From an uncultured Prevotella sp. (GTDB lineage Bacteria; Bacteroidota; Bacteroidia; Bacteroidales; Bacteroidaceae): a stretch of DNA of 54,393 nt. The stretch covers positions 1 through 54,393 of the forward strand of contig OMVI01000058.1 in NCBI GenBank assembly GCA_900314455.1. Reading direction: 5' to 3'. Shown one piece after another: positions 1 through 6,823 of this stretch. The position numbers and the translations under genes are program-made. Below the pieces are notes generated by a model. The model was given only the letters and a program-made list of their open reading frames with translations. It was not told where the DNA came from and did no database searches. Positions within the stretch are counted from its first letter, which is position 1. Every line of letters starts with the position of its first letter.

Positions 1-415
1 ACTTCCCTTCTGGAAATTCAATATGTCCCTTTGTAGTTGTCCATGAATGAGAACAATCTTCTGGATTGTTTTCATGATTAAACACTTCTTTACGACCAAA
101 CCATGCATTATCAACGAGATTGTTCTGAGCGTTGCATATCCAAGAAGGAGTAAAAACTTCAGCCTTGTCCTTTACCCTTTGCGTCTTCTCTTCCTTTGAC
201 TTAATGGCACGTGGACGAATAACATTACTATTTTCGCCTGTGATTTTCGGTATAGTAATTTCATCATGAAATCCATAGCCGTCTTTTAAGTCAGCATAAC
301 TGTCAGTTGCCCAAAAGATATTATTTCGGGTTGTATGGTCAAAAAGCAACTGCTTGAAAACATCTTCGTGCTTTTCAAGCAGTTCACTTTCGTTTATGTC
401 AACTTCGTTTGCCAT
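1..415 (-). CDS. Restriction-modification subunit M (N6-adenine DNA methyltransferase), N-terminal part
   Basis: Reading leftward from an ATG at 415 gives 138 open codons that run off the window edge, so only the N-terminus is present. The protein starts MANEVDINESELLEKHEDVF and contains EVFTPSWICNAQNNLVDNAW at about residues 89-108. The VFTPSW element resembles the 'TP' segment before the SAM-binding region of N6-adenine methylases, and the whole segment matches my memory of Bacteroidetes proteins called restriction endonuclease subunit M. The SAM motif I and the NPPY catalytic motif would lie outside the window. The expected role is host DNA methylation within a type I or type II system; the partner nuclease is not visible. 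A Bacteroidetes promoter lies 25 bp upstream. The family call is from recognition of the N-terminus only. Confidence 0.7.
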   Translation of the reverse strand, partial: MANEVDINESELLEKHEDVFKQLLFDHTTRNNIFWATDSYADLKDGYGFHDEITIPKITGENSNVIRPRAIKSKEEKTQRVKDKAEVFTPSWICNAQNNLVDNAWFGRKEVFNHENNPEDCSHSWTTTKGHIEFPEGK

Positions 416-439
416 CAATATTTTTATGCTATAATAGTG

Positions 440-471
440 CAAATATACTCTATTTTCTTCTACTTGCCAAA
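440..471 (-). promoter_or_regulatory. Bacteroidetes-type promoter for the methyltransferase gene
   Basis: On the minus strand TTTG (468-471), a 20-nt spacer and TATATTTG (440-447) match the Bacteroidetes -33/-7 consensus. Transcription would start about 10-20 nt before the ATG at 415, giving a very short leader. Confidence 0.75.
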
Positions 472-723
472 TCTTGGAAGGTTTATTTATATATACTTGC
501 GAAAAGTCAGTTGTCAATGTCATGCATACTTCTTAATAGTTTCCTTCCTCTACATCTCGTTTCTCATCGTCAGTGCCATGCTCATCGACCCATTCCTTGC
601 ATAGCAACGATATGATTATTATGGCACTCCCCTACCCTATACAAATGCATGCCGTGAGTCCGAACAGAATAACCGAAGCCAAGCCTGTTTCTTTGTTTAC
701 GTTGCTTGTCTTTATTTCTCTAG
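472..723. other. Intergenic stretch without a convincing gene
   Basis: No complete ORF with recognisable protein character is seen. On the minus strand a short open frame ending at 533 gives an acidic tail (KEWVDEHGTDDEKRDVEEGN) with only a TTG as possible start and a stop just upstream. It could be the end of a decayed gene, but I cannot name a family. Confidence 0.4.
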
Positions 724-761
724 AAACAAAAACGGCACTGCGCATCATTGCGGAGTGCCGT
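724..761 (-). terminator. Intrinsic terminator of the small-peptide gene
   Basis: Inverted repeat ACGGCACT (732-739) / AGTGCCGT (754-761), followed in minus-strand sense by a T-rich tail (TTTTTGTTTC). It lies about 115 bp downstream of the stop of the 69-aa ORF. Confidence 0.7.
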
Positions 762-875
762 AAATCTTGGATTTTATTTACATTTACAAACATTATTCCC
801 CACCGAAGTAGGAAACGTGGCTGTGAACATCACTGTCCTTCACCACTAAAACTAAATTATAAAAAAACTTTTTTC

Positions 876-1085
876 TTATTCATCTTCATCCCATGTATTC
901 CAAGCGTTGTCCTTGCTGAGGGCACCGCCACCAGGAACGGTTGGGGTGTTAGGGTCATTAGGGTCAACGTTGCCCTGTGTTTCTGTTCCATCTCCATTGT
1001 CATGAAGAGTACTTGCTGCAAGAATGTTCTCACTCTCGATAATCTGGCGCACCTTAATGCTTGGTGCAATATACTTCTTTTCCAT
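876..1085 (-). CDS. Small hypothetical peptide (69 aa) with a KKYIAPSI...ENILAAS head
   Basis: The 69-aa product begins MEKKYIAPSIKVRQIIESEN, continues ILAAST, and has a Gly/Asn/Asp-rich tail ending NAWNTWDEDE. Short Prevotella and Bacteroides proteins often share this pattern: an M(K/E)KKYI(x)PSI head, an alternating hydrophobic segment, an 'LLAAS'-like motif and a variable polar tail. I know of no assigned function. The conserved head followed by a small-residue motif resembles a leader peptide with a cleavable junction, which is inference. The gene lies downstream of a large type IX cargo gene on the same strand, separated by REP-like palindromes, and has its own terminator. The frame that overlaps it at 857-1099 and the plus-strand frame across it show no protein character. 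Confidence 0.65.
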   Translation of the reverse strand: MEKKYIAPSIKVRQIIESENILAASTLHDNGDGTETQGNVDPNDPNTPTVPGGGALSKDNAWNTWDEDE

Positions 1086-1106
1086 AATATAAAACCCAAT
1101 CTAAAA

Positions 1107-1345
1107 CCTCTCCCGACCCTCCGAACGGAGGGGAGAAGGAGTTAGTCTTGTGGATATGGGCGTTTGATTAAATGTTAAACTTATTATTTTGGCCTATCCA
1201 AGCCCTCCCTCAAAAGGAAGAGCCTACCCAAGCCCTCCCCAAGGGAGGGATGTTTAAAATGTCCTGTGAATGCGGGTTGTTGGTACAAGCAGGCATTCGG
1301 TAACCTAACATCCTCCCCCGTGGGGGAGGCTTGGTGGGGTTACGG
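1107..1345. repeat. Cluster of three REP-like GC-rich palindromes
   Basis: Three short palindromes stand out from the AT-rich surroundings: CCCTCC-gaac-GGAGGG inside a wider CTCCC...GGGGAG near 1110-1135; CCCTCCCC-AAGGGAGGG near 1233-1249, preceded by a degenerate half copy at 1202-1222; and CCTCCCCC-GT-GGGGGAGG at 1312-1329, followed by CTTGGTGGGG. All share a 'CCTCCCC...GGGGAGG, TTGGTGGGG/TTAG' style. This resembles REP elements mobilised by single-domain REP-associated transposases in Bacteroidetes, but no such transposase is in the window. Confidence 0.6.
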
Positions 1346-1357
1346 CTTAGTGCTGTA

Positions 1358-3205
1358 TTACTTCTGAATATACTTCTTACCGTTAACGATAACGACGCCT
1401 TTGTATGCCTTGTTGACCTGCTGACCTGCGAGGTTGTAGACACGAGCGTTCTTCATGCTTGCCTCTTCACTAATCACTGAAGCAATGCCATTGGTAGTGT
1501 CTTCGCCGAAGCCGATGAACGACTTAGCAGTTGTTGTTGCAGGGATAAGGAGGTAAGCCTTGCCGGCTGCGATAGTAGTGTTAGGAGTGCACTTAGCGAA
1601 GCCTACACCGCCGTTGAGCTGAGCAAGAATCCACTGTGAACCGTCAGCATTGACAGCAGCTGTAGCAGCTTTCAGGTCATTGTTCGAAACAGCAGCCGGA
1701 GCCTCTGTAGCAGCAGTCAGCGTGTAGTCGCCAGCAGCGCCCTTGAGTACGAGCGGAGTGTTTGCAGGAGCAGCGGTAACAGCTGTAAGGGTAATCTTCT
1801 GAGCTGTTGCATCATACTTTGCAGCATAAGCCTTCAGTGTGGTCTCACCAAAGAAATCAACATTACCCTTGGTTACATAAGTTGCGTAACCAGCAGCGCT
1901 GATGGTTGCAGTCTCAGCCTGTGCAGGAGTGAAGACAATCTTGTAAACCTTAATCCAGTTATCACCAGAAATGTAAACATCACCTGCTACAACAGATGTA
2001 CTTACTGTAATTTGAGTTGACCCGGTTTTGCCATTATCTCCACCTACAGCTTTGCCATTAACATAAGTTGCCCTTTTAGTATTATTTGTACTTGCAAATG
2101 TAATTTCGATCGTTCCTGCAACAGTAGGATGAATGTAAAGAGCACGTGCATTATTAGAAGCAGAACCAATACGGCAATTCTCTCCATTCTCTAAAGCATT
2201 ACCACTCGTAGAATTCAATTGGATAGAGATTGCATCAGCAGCAAAGTCTGCGGAAGTTGTTGCACCTAAATCAGAGTAAATAGTACGCTCTGTAGGCTGT
2301 ATTTTAATCTCCTTCAAACCTGTCTTAGAGAAATCCCATGTAGTTGTTTCACTAATAGTTCTCAGAACAGTAGCTTCTAGATTAGCAGAGTATGAAATTT
2401 CTACATTATCTGATTTATCTCCTACTGTTGCTGTCAATGAAGTTGTTCCTTTAGCATCAGCTGTTGGAGCGTAAGTTAATGTTACAGTGGCATTAACTTT
2501 TCCGTCAGCACCAACAGTGAAACTTGTAGGGTCTATGGAAAGACCATCAACAGCAGGATTCAATGAAATAGTTCCTGTTGCTCCTGCTGTAAGATTAGAA
2601 CCAAGGATTGTTAATGTACTTGTGACAGTCTTGTTCTCCGTTGATGGTACGACGGTAAGATCTAATTTTGAAGGATTAACGTTTAATGAAGGTTCCGTTC
2701 CTGCTTCTTCAGTTACGGCAACATAGAAACAGCCCCATTCTCCACCAGCATTATTCAAAGTATAAGTACCTTTAGGAAGATTTGATATCGTCCACTCACG
2801 ATATTTATTAGTTTCATCAGCTGTTCCTACAGAAAAAGTGTATGAAGGCTTTTTTTCAGCACTTGGATTTAGTTCATAACTATTTGCACCGTCACTAAGA
2901 CCAATATTAATTGTACCATTATTAGATGTAGACTGTATAACAGTAACAGTGGCAGTATTAGAAGTAGTAAAGCCTATGGAACCCTTACTGTTAATTTTAA
3001 GGCCCTTAGTATAAGAGGTTCCATTATACGTACCTGTATACCTATTGTTATAACCACCACCTGCATTGATAGTGAAATAACCCTTTTGAGATTCGGTAGC
3101 TCCATTGTTAAGAGATACCGTGTAAGTGGTTTGGGCGTTTACCCCCCCCAACGAGAATGCGCTAAAGACAACAGTCAGAAGCGCGAGACGTAATGATTTT
3201 TTCAT
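1358..3205 (-). CDS. Large secreted protein with type IX secretion-like C-terminal tail
   Basis: The 615-aa product has a signal peptide at residues 1-24 (MKKSLRLALL...GVNAQ). A beta-rich module at about 26-165 looks like a carbohydrate-binding or pectate-lyase-associated domain. An Ig-like region at about 172-275 follows, then a second 'TTTWDFSKTG' module at about 285-430 of the kind found beside Prevotella pectin-active enzymes, and an Ala/Thr-rich region. The tail (about 585-615, RVYNLAGQQVNKAYKGVVIV then NGKKYIQK) fits the Prevotella type IX sorting tail (YNLxGQxV...KGxYIxxGKK). No catalytic domain is recognised, so it may be a surface binding or scaffold protein acting on polysaccharide. 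The TACTTTTG -7 box at 3271-3278 points to a leader of about 60 nt. Secretion route is family knowledge; ligand is unknown. Confidence 0.75.
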   Translation of the reverse strand: MKKSLRLALLTVVFSAFSLGGVNAQTTYTVSLNNGATESQKGYFTINAGGGYNNRYTGTYNGTSYTKGLKINSKGSIGFTTSNTATVTVIQSTSNNGTINIGLSDGANSYELNPSAEKKPSYTFSVGTADETNKYREWTISNLPKGTYTLNNAGGEWGCFYVAVTEEAGTEPSLNVNPSKLDLTVVPSTENKTVTSTLTILGSNLTAGATGTISLNPAVDGLSIDPTSFTVGADGKVNATVTLTYAPTADAKGTTSLTATVGDKSDNVEISYSANLEATVLRTISETTTWDFSKTGLKEIKIQPTERTIYSDLGATTSADFAADAISIQLNSTSGNALENGENCRIGSASNNARALYIHPTVAGTIEITFASTNNTKRATYVNGKAVGGDNGKTGSTQITVSTSVVAGDVYISGDNWIKVYKIVFTPAQAETATISAAGYATYVTKGNVDFFGETTLKAYAAKYDATAQKITLTAVTAAPANTPLVLKGAAGDYTLTAATEAPAAVSNNDLKAATAAVNADGSQWILAQLNGGVGFAKCTPNTTIAAGKAYLLIPATTTAKSFIGFGEDTTNGIASVISEEASMKNARVYNLAGQQVNKAYKGVVIVNGKKYIQK

Positions 3206-3270
3206 TTTGCTTTGTTTTATATTTAAATAATAAGTTTGCTTTAAAAAAATCGGTTTTCGCTACTAATTGG

Positions 3271-3278
3271 CAAAAGTA
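3271..3278 (-). promoter_or_regulatory. -7 box upstream of the 615-aa secreted protein
   Basis: TACTTTTG on the minus strand matches the TAnnTTTG -7 consensus. No good TTTG is seen at the -33 distance, so the call is partial. Confidence 0.5.
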
Positions 3279-3414
3279 CGAAATTTTCTTGATAAATATC
3301 ATATTTCTAATCATTTTTATGTATTTTAACAGGATGGGAGAAGGGAGAAGTGAAGAATGGAGCTTTTCTACTTTCTGCCCTACTCTATTTATCTCAAATA
3401 ATTTCTCTCAAATA

Positions 3415-3446
3415 TTTGCTTGTTTGAAATAAGGTCATTACATTTG
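3415..3446 (+). promoter_or_regulatory. Promoter of the SDR-thioesterase operon
   Basis: TTTG (3415-3418), a 20-nt spacer and TACATTTG (3439-3446) form a consensus Bacteroidetes promoter about 45 bp before the ATG at 3492. Confidence 0.75.
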
Positions 3447-3491
3447 CAAGAGATATGAATATTATTATACAACACAAATAACATAATAGCA

Positions 3492-4202
3492 ATGAAGAAA
3501 GTATTGATAACAGGTGCCAATAAGGGCATAGGGTATGAGACTGCACGTCATCTGGGTAAAGCTGGATGGCAAGTGATTGTTGGCGCACGTAACGAGGAGC
3601 GCGCACTGAAGGCTATAGAGTCATTGAAGGCTGATGGTGCAAATGTCATTGGGTGGCAGTATGTCAATCTCTCTGACAATAAGGAGATTGAGACATCTGC
3701 AAAGGAAATTGGTGAAAAGTATCCTGACCTTACGTTGCTCATCAACAATGCCGTCTGCCCTGGAGACATGTCAGTACAAAGTTACGAACAGACTATTGAG
3801 GATGTTGCAAACTCAATGCAAGTGAACTACATTGGAACTTTTTATCTTACCAAGCTGCTTATCCCATTGCTTGAGAAGAACAACGGCCGCATCGTGAACA
3901 TCACAGTTCCTACGGAGGTAAGCCCCTACTGGCATCCAATGGCTTACGTGGCAAGTAAGGCTGCACAGAACACTATGACCAGCATCATGGCATGGGAGTT
4001 TGACCACTACAAAAAGCCACTGGAGATATTCGATATTCATCCCGGAGCGACATCAACCGACCTCAACAACCATTACAGCGGACCGGGTTCTCACCAGCCG
4101 GATGTTATCGGTGACAAGATAGAGCAAATCGTTGATGATGGCAAACGCCATAATGGTGAGTTCATCGAGCTTTATCCGATTGTTGACGAAGGAAACTATT
4201 AG
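3492..4202 (+). CDS. Short-chain dehydrogenase/reductase (SDR)
   Basis: The 236-aa protein has a Rossmann fold. The cofactor-binding TGANKGIG is at residues 7-14, the structural NNA motif at 85-87, and the catalytic YVASK (Tyr152, Lys156) is present. The length fits classical SDRs. The usual catalytic Ser, about 13 residues before the Tyr in an 'NISS'-like strand, is replaced: the strand reads RIVNITVPTE, with Val at 139 and Thr at 138 and 141. Activity may be altered or a Thr may substitute. The gene is 2 bp upstream of an acyl-ACP thioesterase and shares its promoter, so a role in acyl-chain or carbonyl metabolism is possible. Substrate cannot be read from sequence. Confidence 0.85.
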   Translation: MKKVLITGANKGIGYETARHLGKAGWQVIVGARNEERALKAIESLKADGANVIGWQYVNLSDNKEIETSAKEIGEKYPDLTLLINNAVCPGDMSVQSYEQTIEDVANSMQVNYIGTFYLTKLLIPLLEKNNGRIVNITVPTEVSPYWHPMAYVASKAAQNTMTSIMAWEFDHYKKPLEIFDIHPGATSTDLNNHYSGPGSHQPDVIGDKIEQIVDDGKRHNGEFIELYPIVDEGNY

Positions 4203-4204
4203 AA

Positions 4205-4915
4205 ATGTACAGCATTGACAATATAGTAACGACGAGCACCTGCGACAAGGACGAGAACCTGAAACTATTCTCGGCTTTTCAGATGATGCAGGACTGCTCG
4301 GAGATGTGGATTGACTCGGAACCAACGGTAAAGGCATTCTTTGAGAAATCTGGAATGACTCAGCTGCTGGCTTCGCGTCAAGTTGAGATAGTTCGTGTAC
4401 CGAAGTATAAGGAACGAATGAAGACCGTAACCACCGTCTTTGATGTCAAGCCGATGTTCGGTTTCCGCAACACTTTTATTTATGATGCGGAAGGAAACGT
4501 CTGCTACAAGACCTGGTCGATGGGTGCATTCGTCGACAGAACGACCGGTCGGCTTCAGCGTATCCCACAAGATGTCCTCTCATCGCTAAGCATTGAGCCT
4601 AAGAAGGACATGACTTATGGTGAGCGGAGGATTATTGTGCCAAAGGATGCAGTGTTCGAAGAGCATGAGTCGGTTGCTGTTACCCGTAACGACATCGATT
4701 ATAACGGTCACATGAACAATGCCAACTATATCCGCATTGCAAACGAGTATATCCCCGAAGGCCACATATATAATAACGTAAGGATTGAATTCAAGATACC
4801 CGCAAGGCTCGGACAGTCGCTTGTTCCTCAGACATGTATGACTGCCGATGGAACTTTTTATGTTGAACTGTTACTTGATGGCAAGACTAGCACGCTGATT
4901 GAATTTCATGCATAA
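4205..4915 (+). CDS. Acyl-ACP thioesterase
   Basis: The 236-aa protein is made of two hotdog folds, as expected for the bacterial acyl-ACP thioesterase family (PF01643), which hydrolyses fatty acyl-ACP to free fatty acid. The second hotdog carries NDIDYNGHMNNANYIRIA (about residues 161-178), the typical Asn-His active-site helix start. The first hotdog (about 1-125) has EIVRVPKYKERMKTVT followed by FGFRNTFIYD. It starts 2 bp after the SDR stop codon, so the two are certainly cotranscribed and probably translationally coupled. Bacteroidetes usually carry one such gene in ordinary lipid metabolism. Confidence 0.9.
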   Translation: MYSIDNIVTTSTCDKDENLKLFSAFQMMQDCSEMWIDSEPTVKAFFEKSGMTQLLASRQVEIVRVPKYKERMKTVTTVFDVKPMFGFRNTFIYDAEGNVCYKTWSMGAFVDRTTGRLQRIPQDVLSSLSIEPKKDMTYGERRIIVPKDAVFEEHESVAVTRNDIDYNGHMNNANYIRIANEYIPEGHIYNNVRIEFKIPARLGQSLVPQTCMTADGTFYVELLLDGKTSTLIEFHA

Positions 4916-5322
4916 TCATAATCGTTATTTATGTTAGTCAGCTTAGTAGATGCTAATTCCATCGCAAAGTTAGATAAAAAACAGAGATAATGCAAGAGAA
5001 AATCTTTTTATTTCTAGCAAGTGGTTGGATATTCATTTTAATGTATATGCTTCCGACACGATGAAAGGCTGAAAGTTAGAATGCGTAAGAAAACTTTACA
5101 GCAAAACGAAAGCTATCAAATGGGCTCGCGAAAGCTTACCTTTCATGTTGCAATAGTTGACCTTTTATCGCCTCAAAGCTAAGGTCTTGGGAGAGTGAAG
5201 TTGCCCTTTTGCGGCGGAATTGAATATCAAAGAGTTACGGAGACAAAATCAATGGAAAGCAAAGAGGAAAAATTCTGACATTGCGAACAGCAGAGTCTTA
5301 TCAGCCTAACCTTCTATGCCAC
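4916..5322. other. Gene-free DNA with degenerate AAAGGT/CTTT-rich blocks
   Basis: No ORF with protein character is present. From about 5060 to 5220 the sequence has spaced blocks such as GAAAGCTTACCTTTC and GTTGACCTTTTATCGCC. The same style recurs at 24740-24900 and 54105-54210, suggesting old dispersed repeats. No promoter is convincing. Confidence 0.4.
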
Positions 5323-5437
5323 CCACTGCAGGGGCGTCCCTTGTGGGCGCCCGATCGCCTTGTAAAGGCGAATAACTTTATATTATTGTCGGTCTTACAG
5401 CCCGATCGGGCACCCACAAGGGGCGCCCCTGCAGTGG
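5323..5437. repeat. 35-bp inverted repeat, two copies of a dispersed palindromic element
   Basis: Arm A (5323-5357) and the reverse complement of arm B (5403-5437) agree over 35 bp with two mismatches; the 45-bp centre is AT-rich. The core CCACTGCAGGGGCG...CCCTTGTGG recurs at 53962-53985 and, with changes, at 25719-25745. The copies at 5315 and 53956 share a preceding TATGCC. The pair looks like a small non-autonomous palindromic element; it could also form a very stable hairpin in RNA. Confidence 0.7.
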
Positions 5438-5595
5438 TAGGCATTCATGTTCGGGCGATTGCGGTTATTCATAAAAAAGATAAAGCACTATAATCCAAAA
5501 GCAAATGCCTCATACGGAGTTTAAAGATTTTAAAGATGTCGGCTTCGCCGATGACACCTTAACGGCGGATAACCATATTCCCTAATAGCTATACA

Positions 5596-5640
5596 AGAAA
5601 AAGCGGCCATACTTCCGATAAAGAAATATGACCGCTTTTA
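5596..5640 (-). terminator. Terminator of the galactose operon
   Basis: AAAAGCGG (5599-5606) pairs with CCGCTTTT (5632-5639), extended by CCATA / TATG, and is followed on the minus strand by TTTTTCTTG. It lies 23 bp after the galK stop. Confidence 0.75.
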
Positions 5641-5662
5641 GATATTAATATTGTATTAAGGC

Positions 5663-6823
5663 TTAACAAACCTTGTGTGAGCCGTCGCTGATAACAACAG
5701 GAATGATGCCCGGCTCATGACCATACTGAGCTTTGAACTTAGCTGTAGCATCAGCAATGAACTTATCGTAGACTTCGTCCTTGACAAGGTTGATAGTGCA
5801 ACCGCCAAAGCCTCCGCCCATAATACGGCTTCCGCTGACGCCATCTTCCTTTGCAACATTAACAAGGAAGTCGAGCTCATCACAACTTACCTCATATTCC
5901 TTCGACAAGCCTTCGTGAGTCTCATACATCTTCTTGCCGACTGTTTCGTAGTCGCCCTTCTGAAGAGCGTCGCTCACAGCCAAGACTCTATCTTTCTCTC
6001 CGAGTACGAAATGGGCACGAGTGTAATCCTCTGCGCTAATCTCCGGCTTTACAGCTTCAAGTTCTGTCCACGTTGCATCACGAAGAGTCTCGAACTTCTT
6101 GTCGGGGAAATGCTTGCCAAGTGCTGCTACAACATTCTCACAACTCTGACGGCGGTCGTTGTAAGGACTACCTACGAGTTCGTGCTTAACCTTAGAGTTG
6201 ACAAGTACGAGCTTATATCCCTGTGGATTGAATGGGAAATACTCGAACTCACGGCTACGGCAATCAAGACGCATCAGTTTGCCTTTCTGTCCGAAGATAC
6301 TAGCGAACTGGTCCATGATACCGCAGTTCACACCAACATACTTGTGCTCGGTTGCTTGTCCGGCAAGAACCATATCCCACTTAGAGATGCGTCCGTTGGC
6401 AAACAGGTCGTTGATTGCGAAAGCAAAACAACTCTCCAAAGCCGCAGATGAACTCATACCGGCACCGTTAGGAACATCGCCAGAGAATGCAGCGTTGAAG
6501 CCTTTGACATCAACTCCAAGTGCACGCATCTCCTGAACTATACCATAGATATACTTAGCCCAGCTTGTACGCGGTATGTTAGGATCATCGACCTTGAACT
6601 CAACTTTGTCCTTATAATCAATTGAATAAAGGATGACCGTGTTCAAACCATTTGGTCGTACTTCTGCCATTATGCCTGTATCTACAGCGCCTGGGAAAAC
6701 ATATCCACCATTATAGTCGGTGTGCTCACCAATAAGGTTTATACGACCCGGCGACCAATATATGTTGCCCGTCTTGCCGTCGAAATGCTTTATAAAGCGC
6801 GATCTTACTCTTTCTATGTCCAT
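5663..6823 (-). CDS. galK: Galactokinase, complete copy
   Basis: The 386-aa GHMP-family kinase phosphorylates D-galactose to galactose 1-phosphate in the cytoplasm (Leloir pathway). Sugar-binding GRINLIGEHTDYNGG is at residues 26-40, the ATP-binding PNGAGMSSSAA at 118-128, the catalytic Asp in GIMDQFAS at 171, and the third GHMP motif GGGFGG at 336-341. Length is normal. This is the complete galK; the first 339 codons and upstream region recur as an identical copy 2013 bp away in the hybrid ORF. The 93-bp upstream gap has no clear promoter, so expression probably comes from the galM promoter, now through the duplicated segment. Confidence 0.95.
   Translation of the reverse strand: MDIERVRSRFIKHFDGKTGNIYWSPGRINLIGEHTDYNGGYVFPGAVDTGIMAEVRPNGLNTVILYSIDYKDKVEFKVDDPNIPRTSWAKYIYGIVQEMRALGVDVKGFNAAFSGDVPNGAGMSSSAALESCFAFAINDLFANGRISKWDMVLAGQATEHKYVGVNCGIMDQFASIFGQKGKLMRLDCRSREFEYFPFNPQGYKLVLVNSKVKHELVGSPYNDRRQSCENVVAALGKHFPDKKFETLRDATWTELEAVKPEISAEDYTRAHFVLGEKDRVLAVSDALQKGDYETVGKKMYETHEGLSKEYEVSCDELDFLVNVAKEDGVSGSRIMGGGFGGCTINLVKDEVYDKFIADATAKFKAQYGHEPGIIPVVISDGSHKVC

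Noticed and set aside
573-1145. A 190-codon plus-strand frame near the left end
   Set aside because: It crosses the small-peptide gene in antisense and its terminator, has no protein-like composition and no promoter.
5281-5493. A 70-codon frame over the 35-bp inverted repeat
   Set aside because: Most of it translates the palindromic repeat; there is no promoter and no family resemblance.
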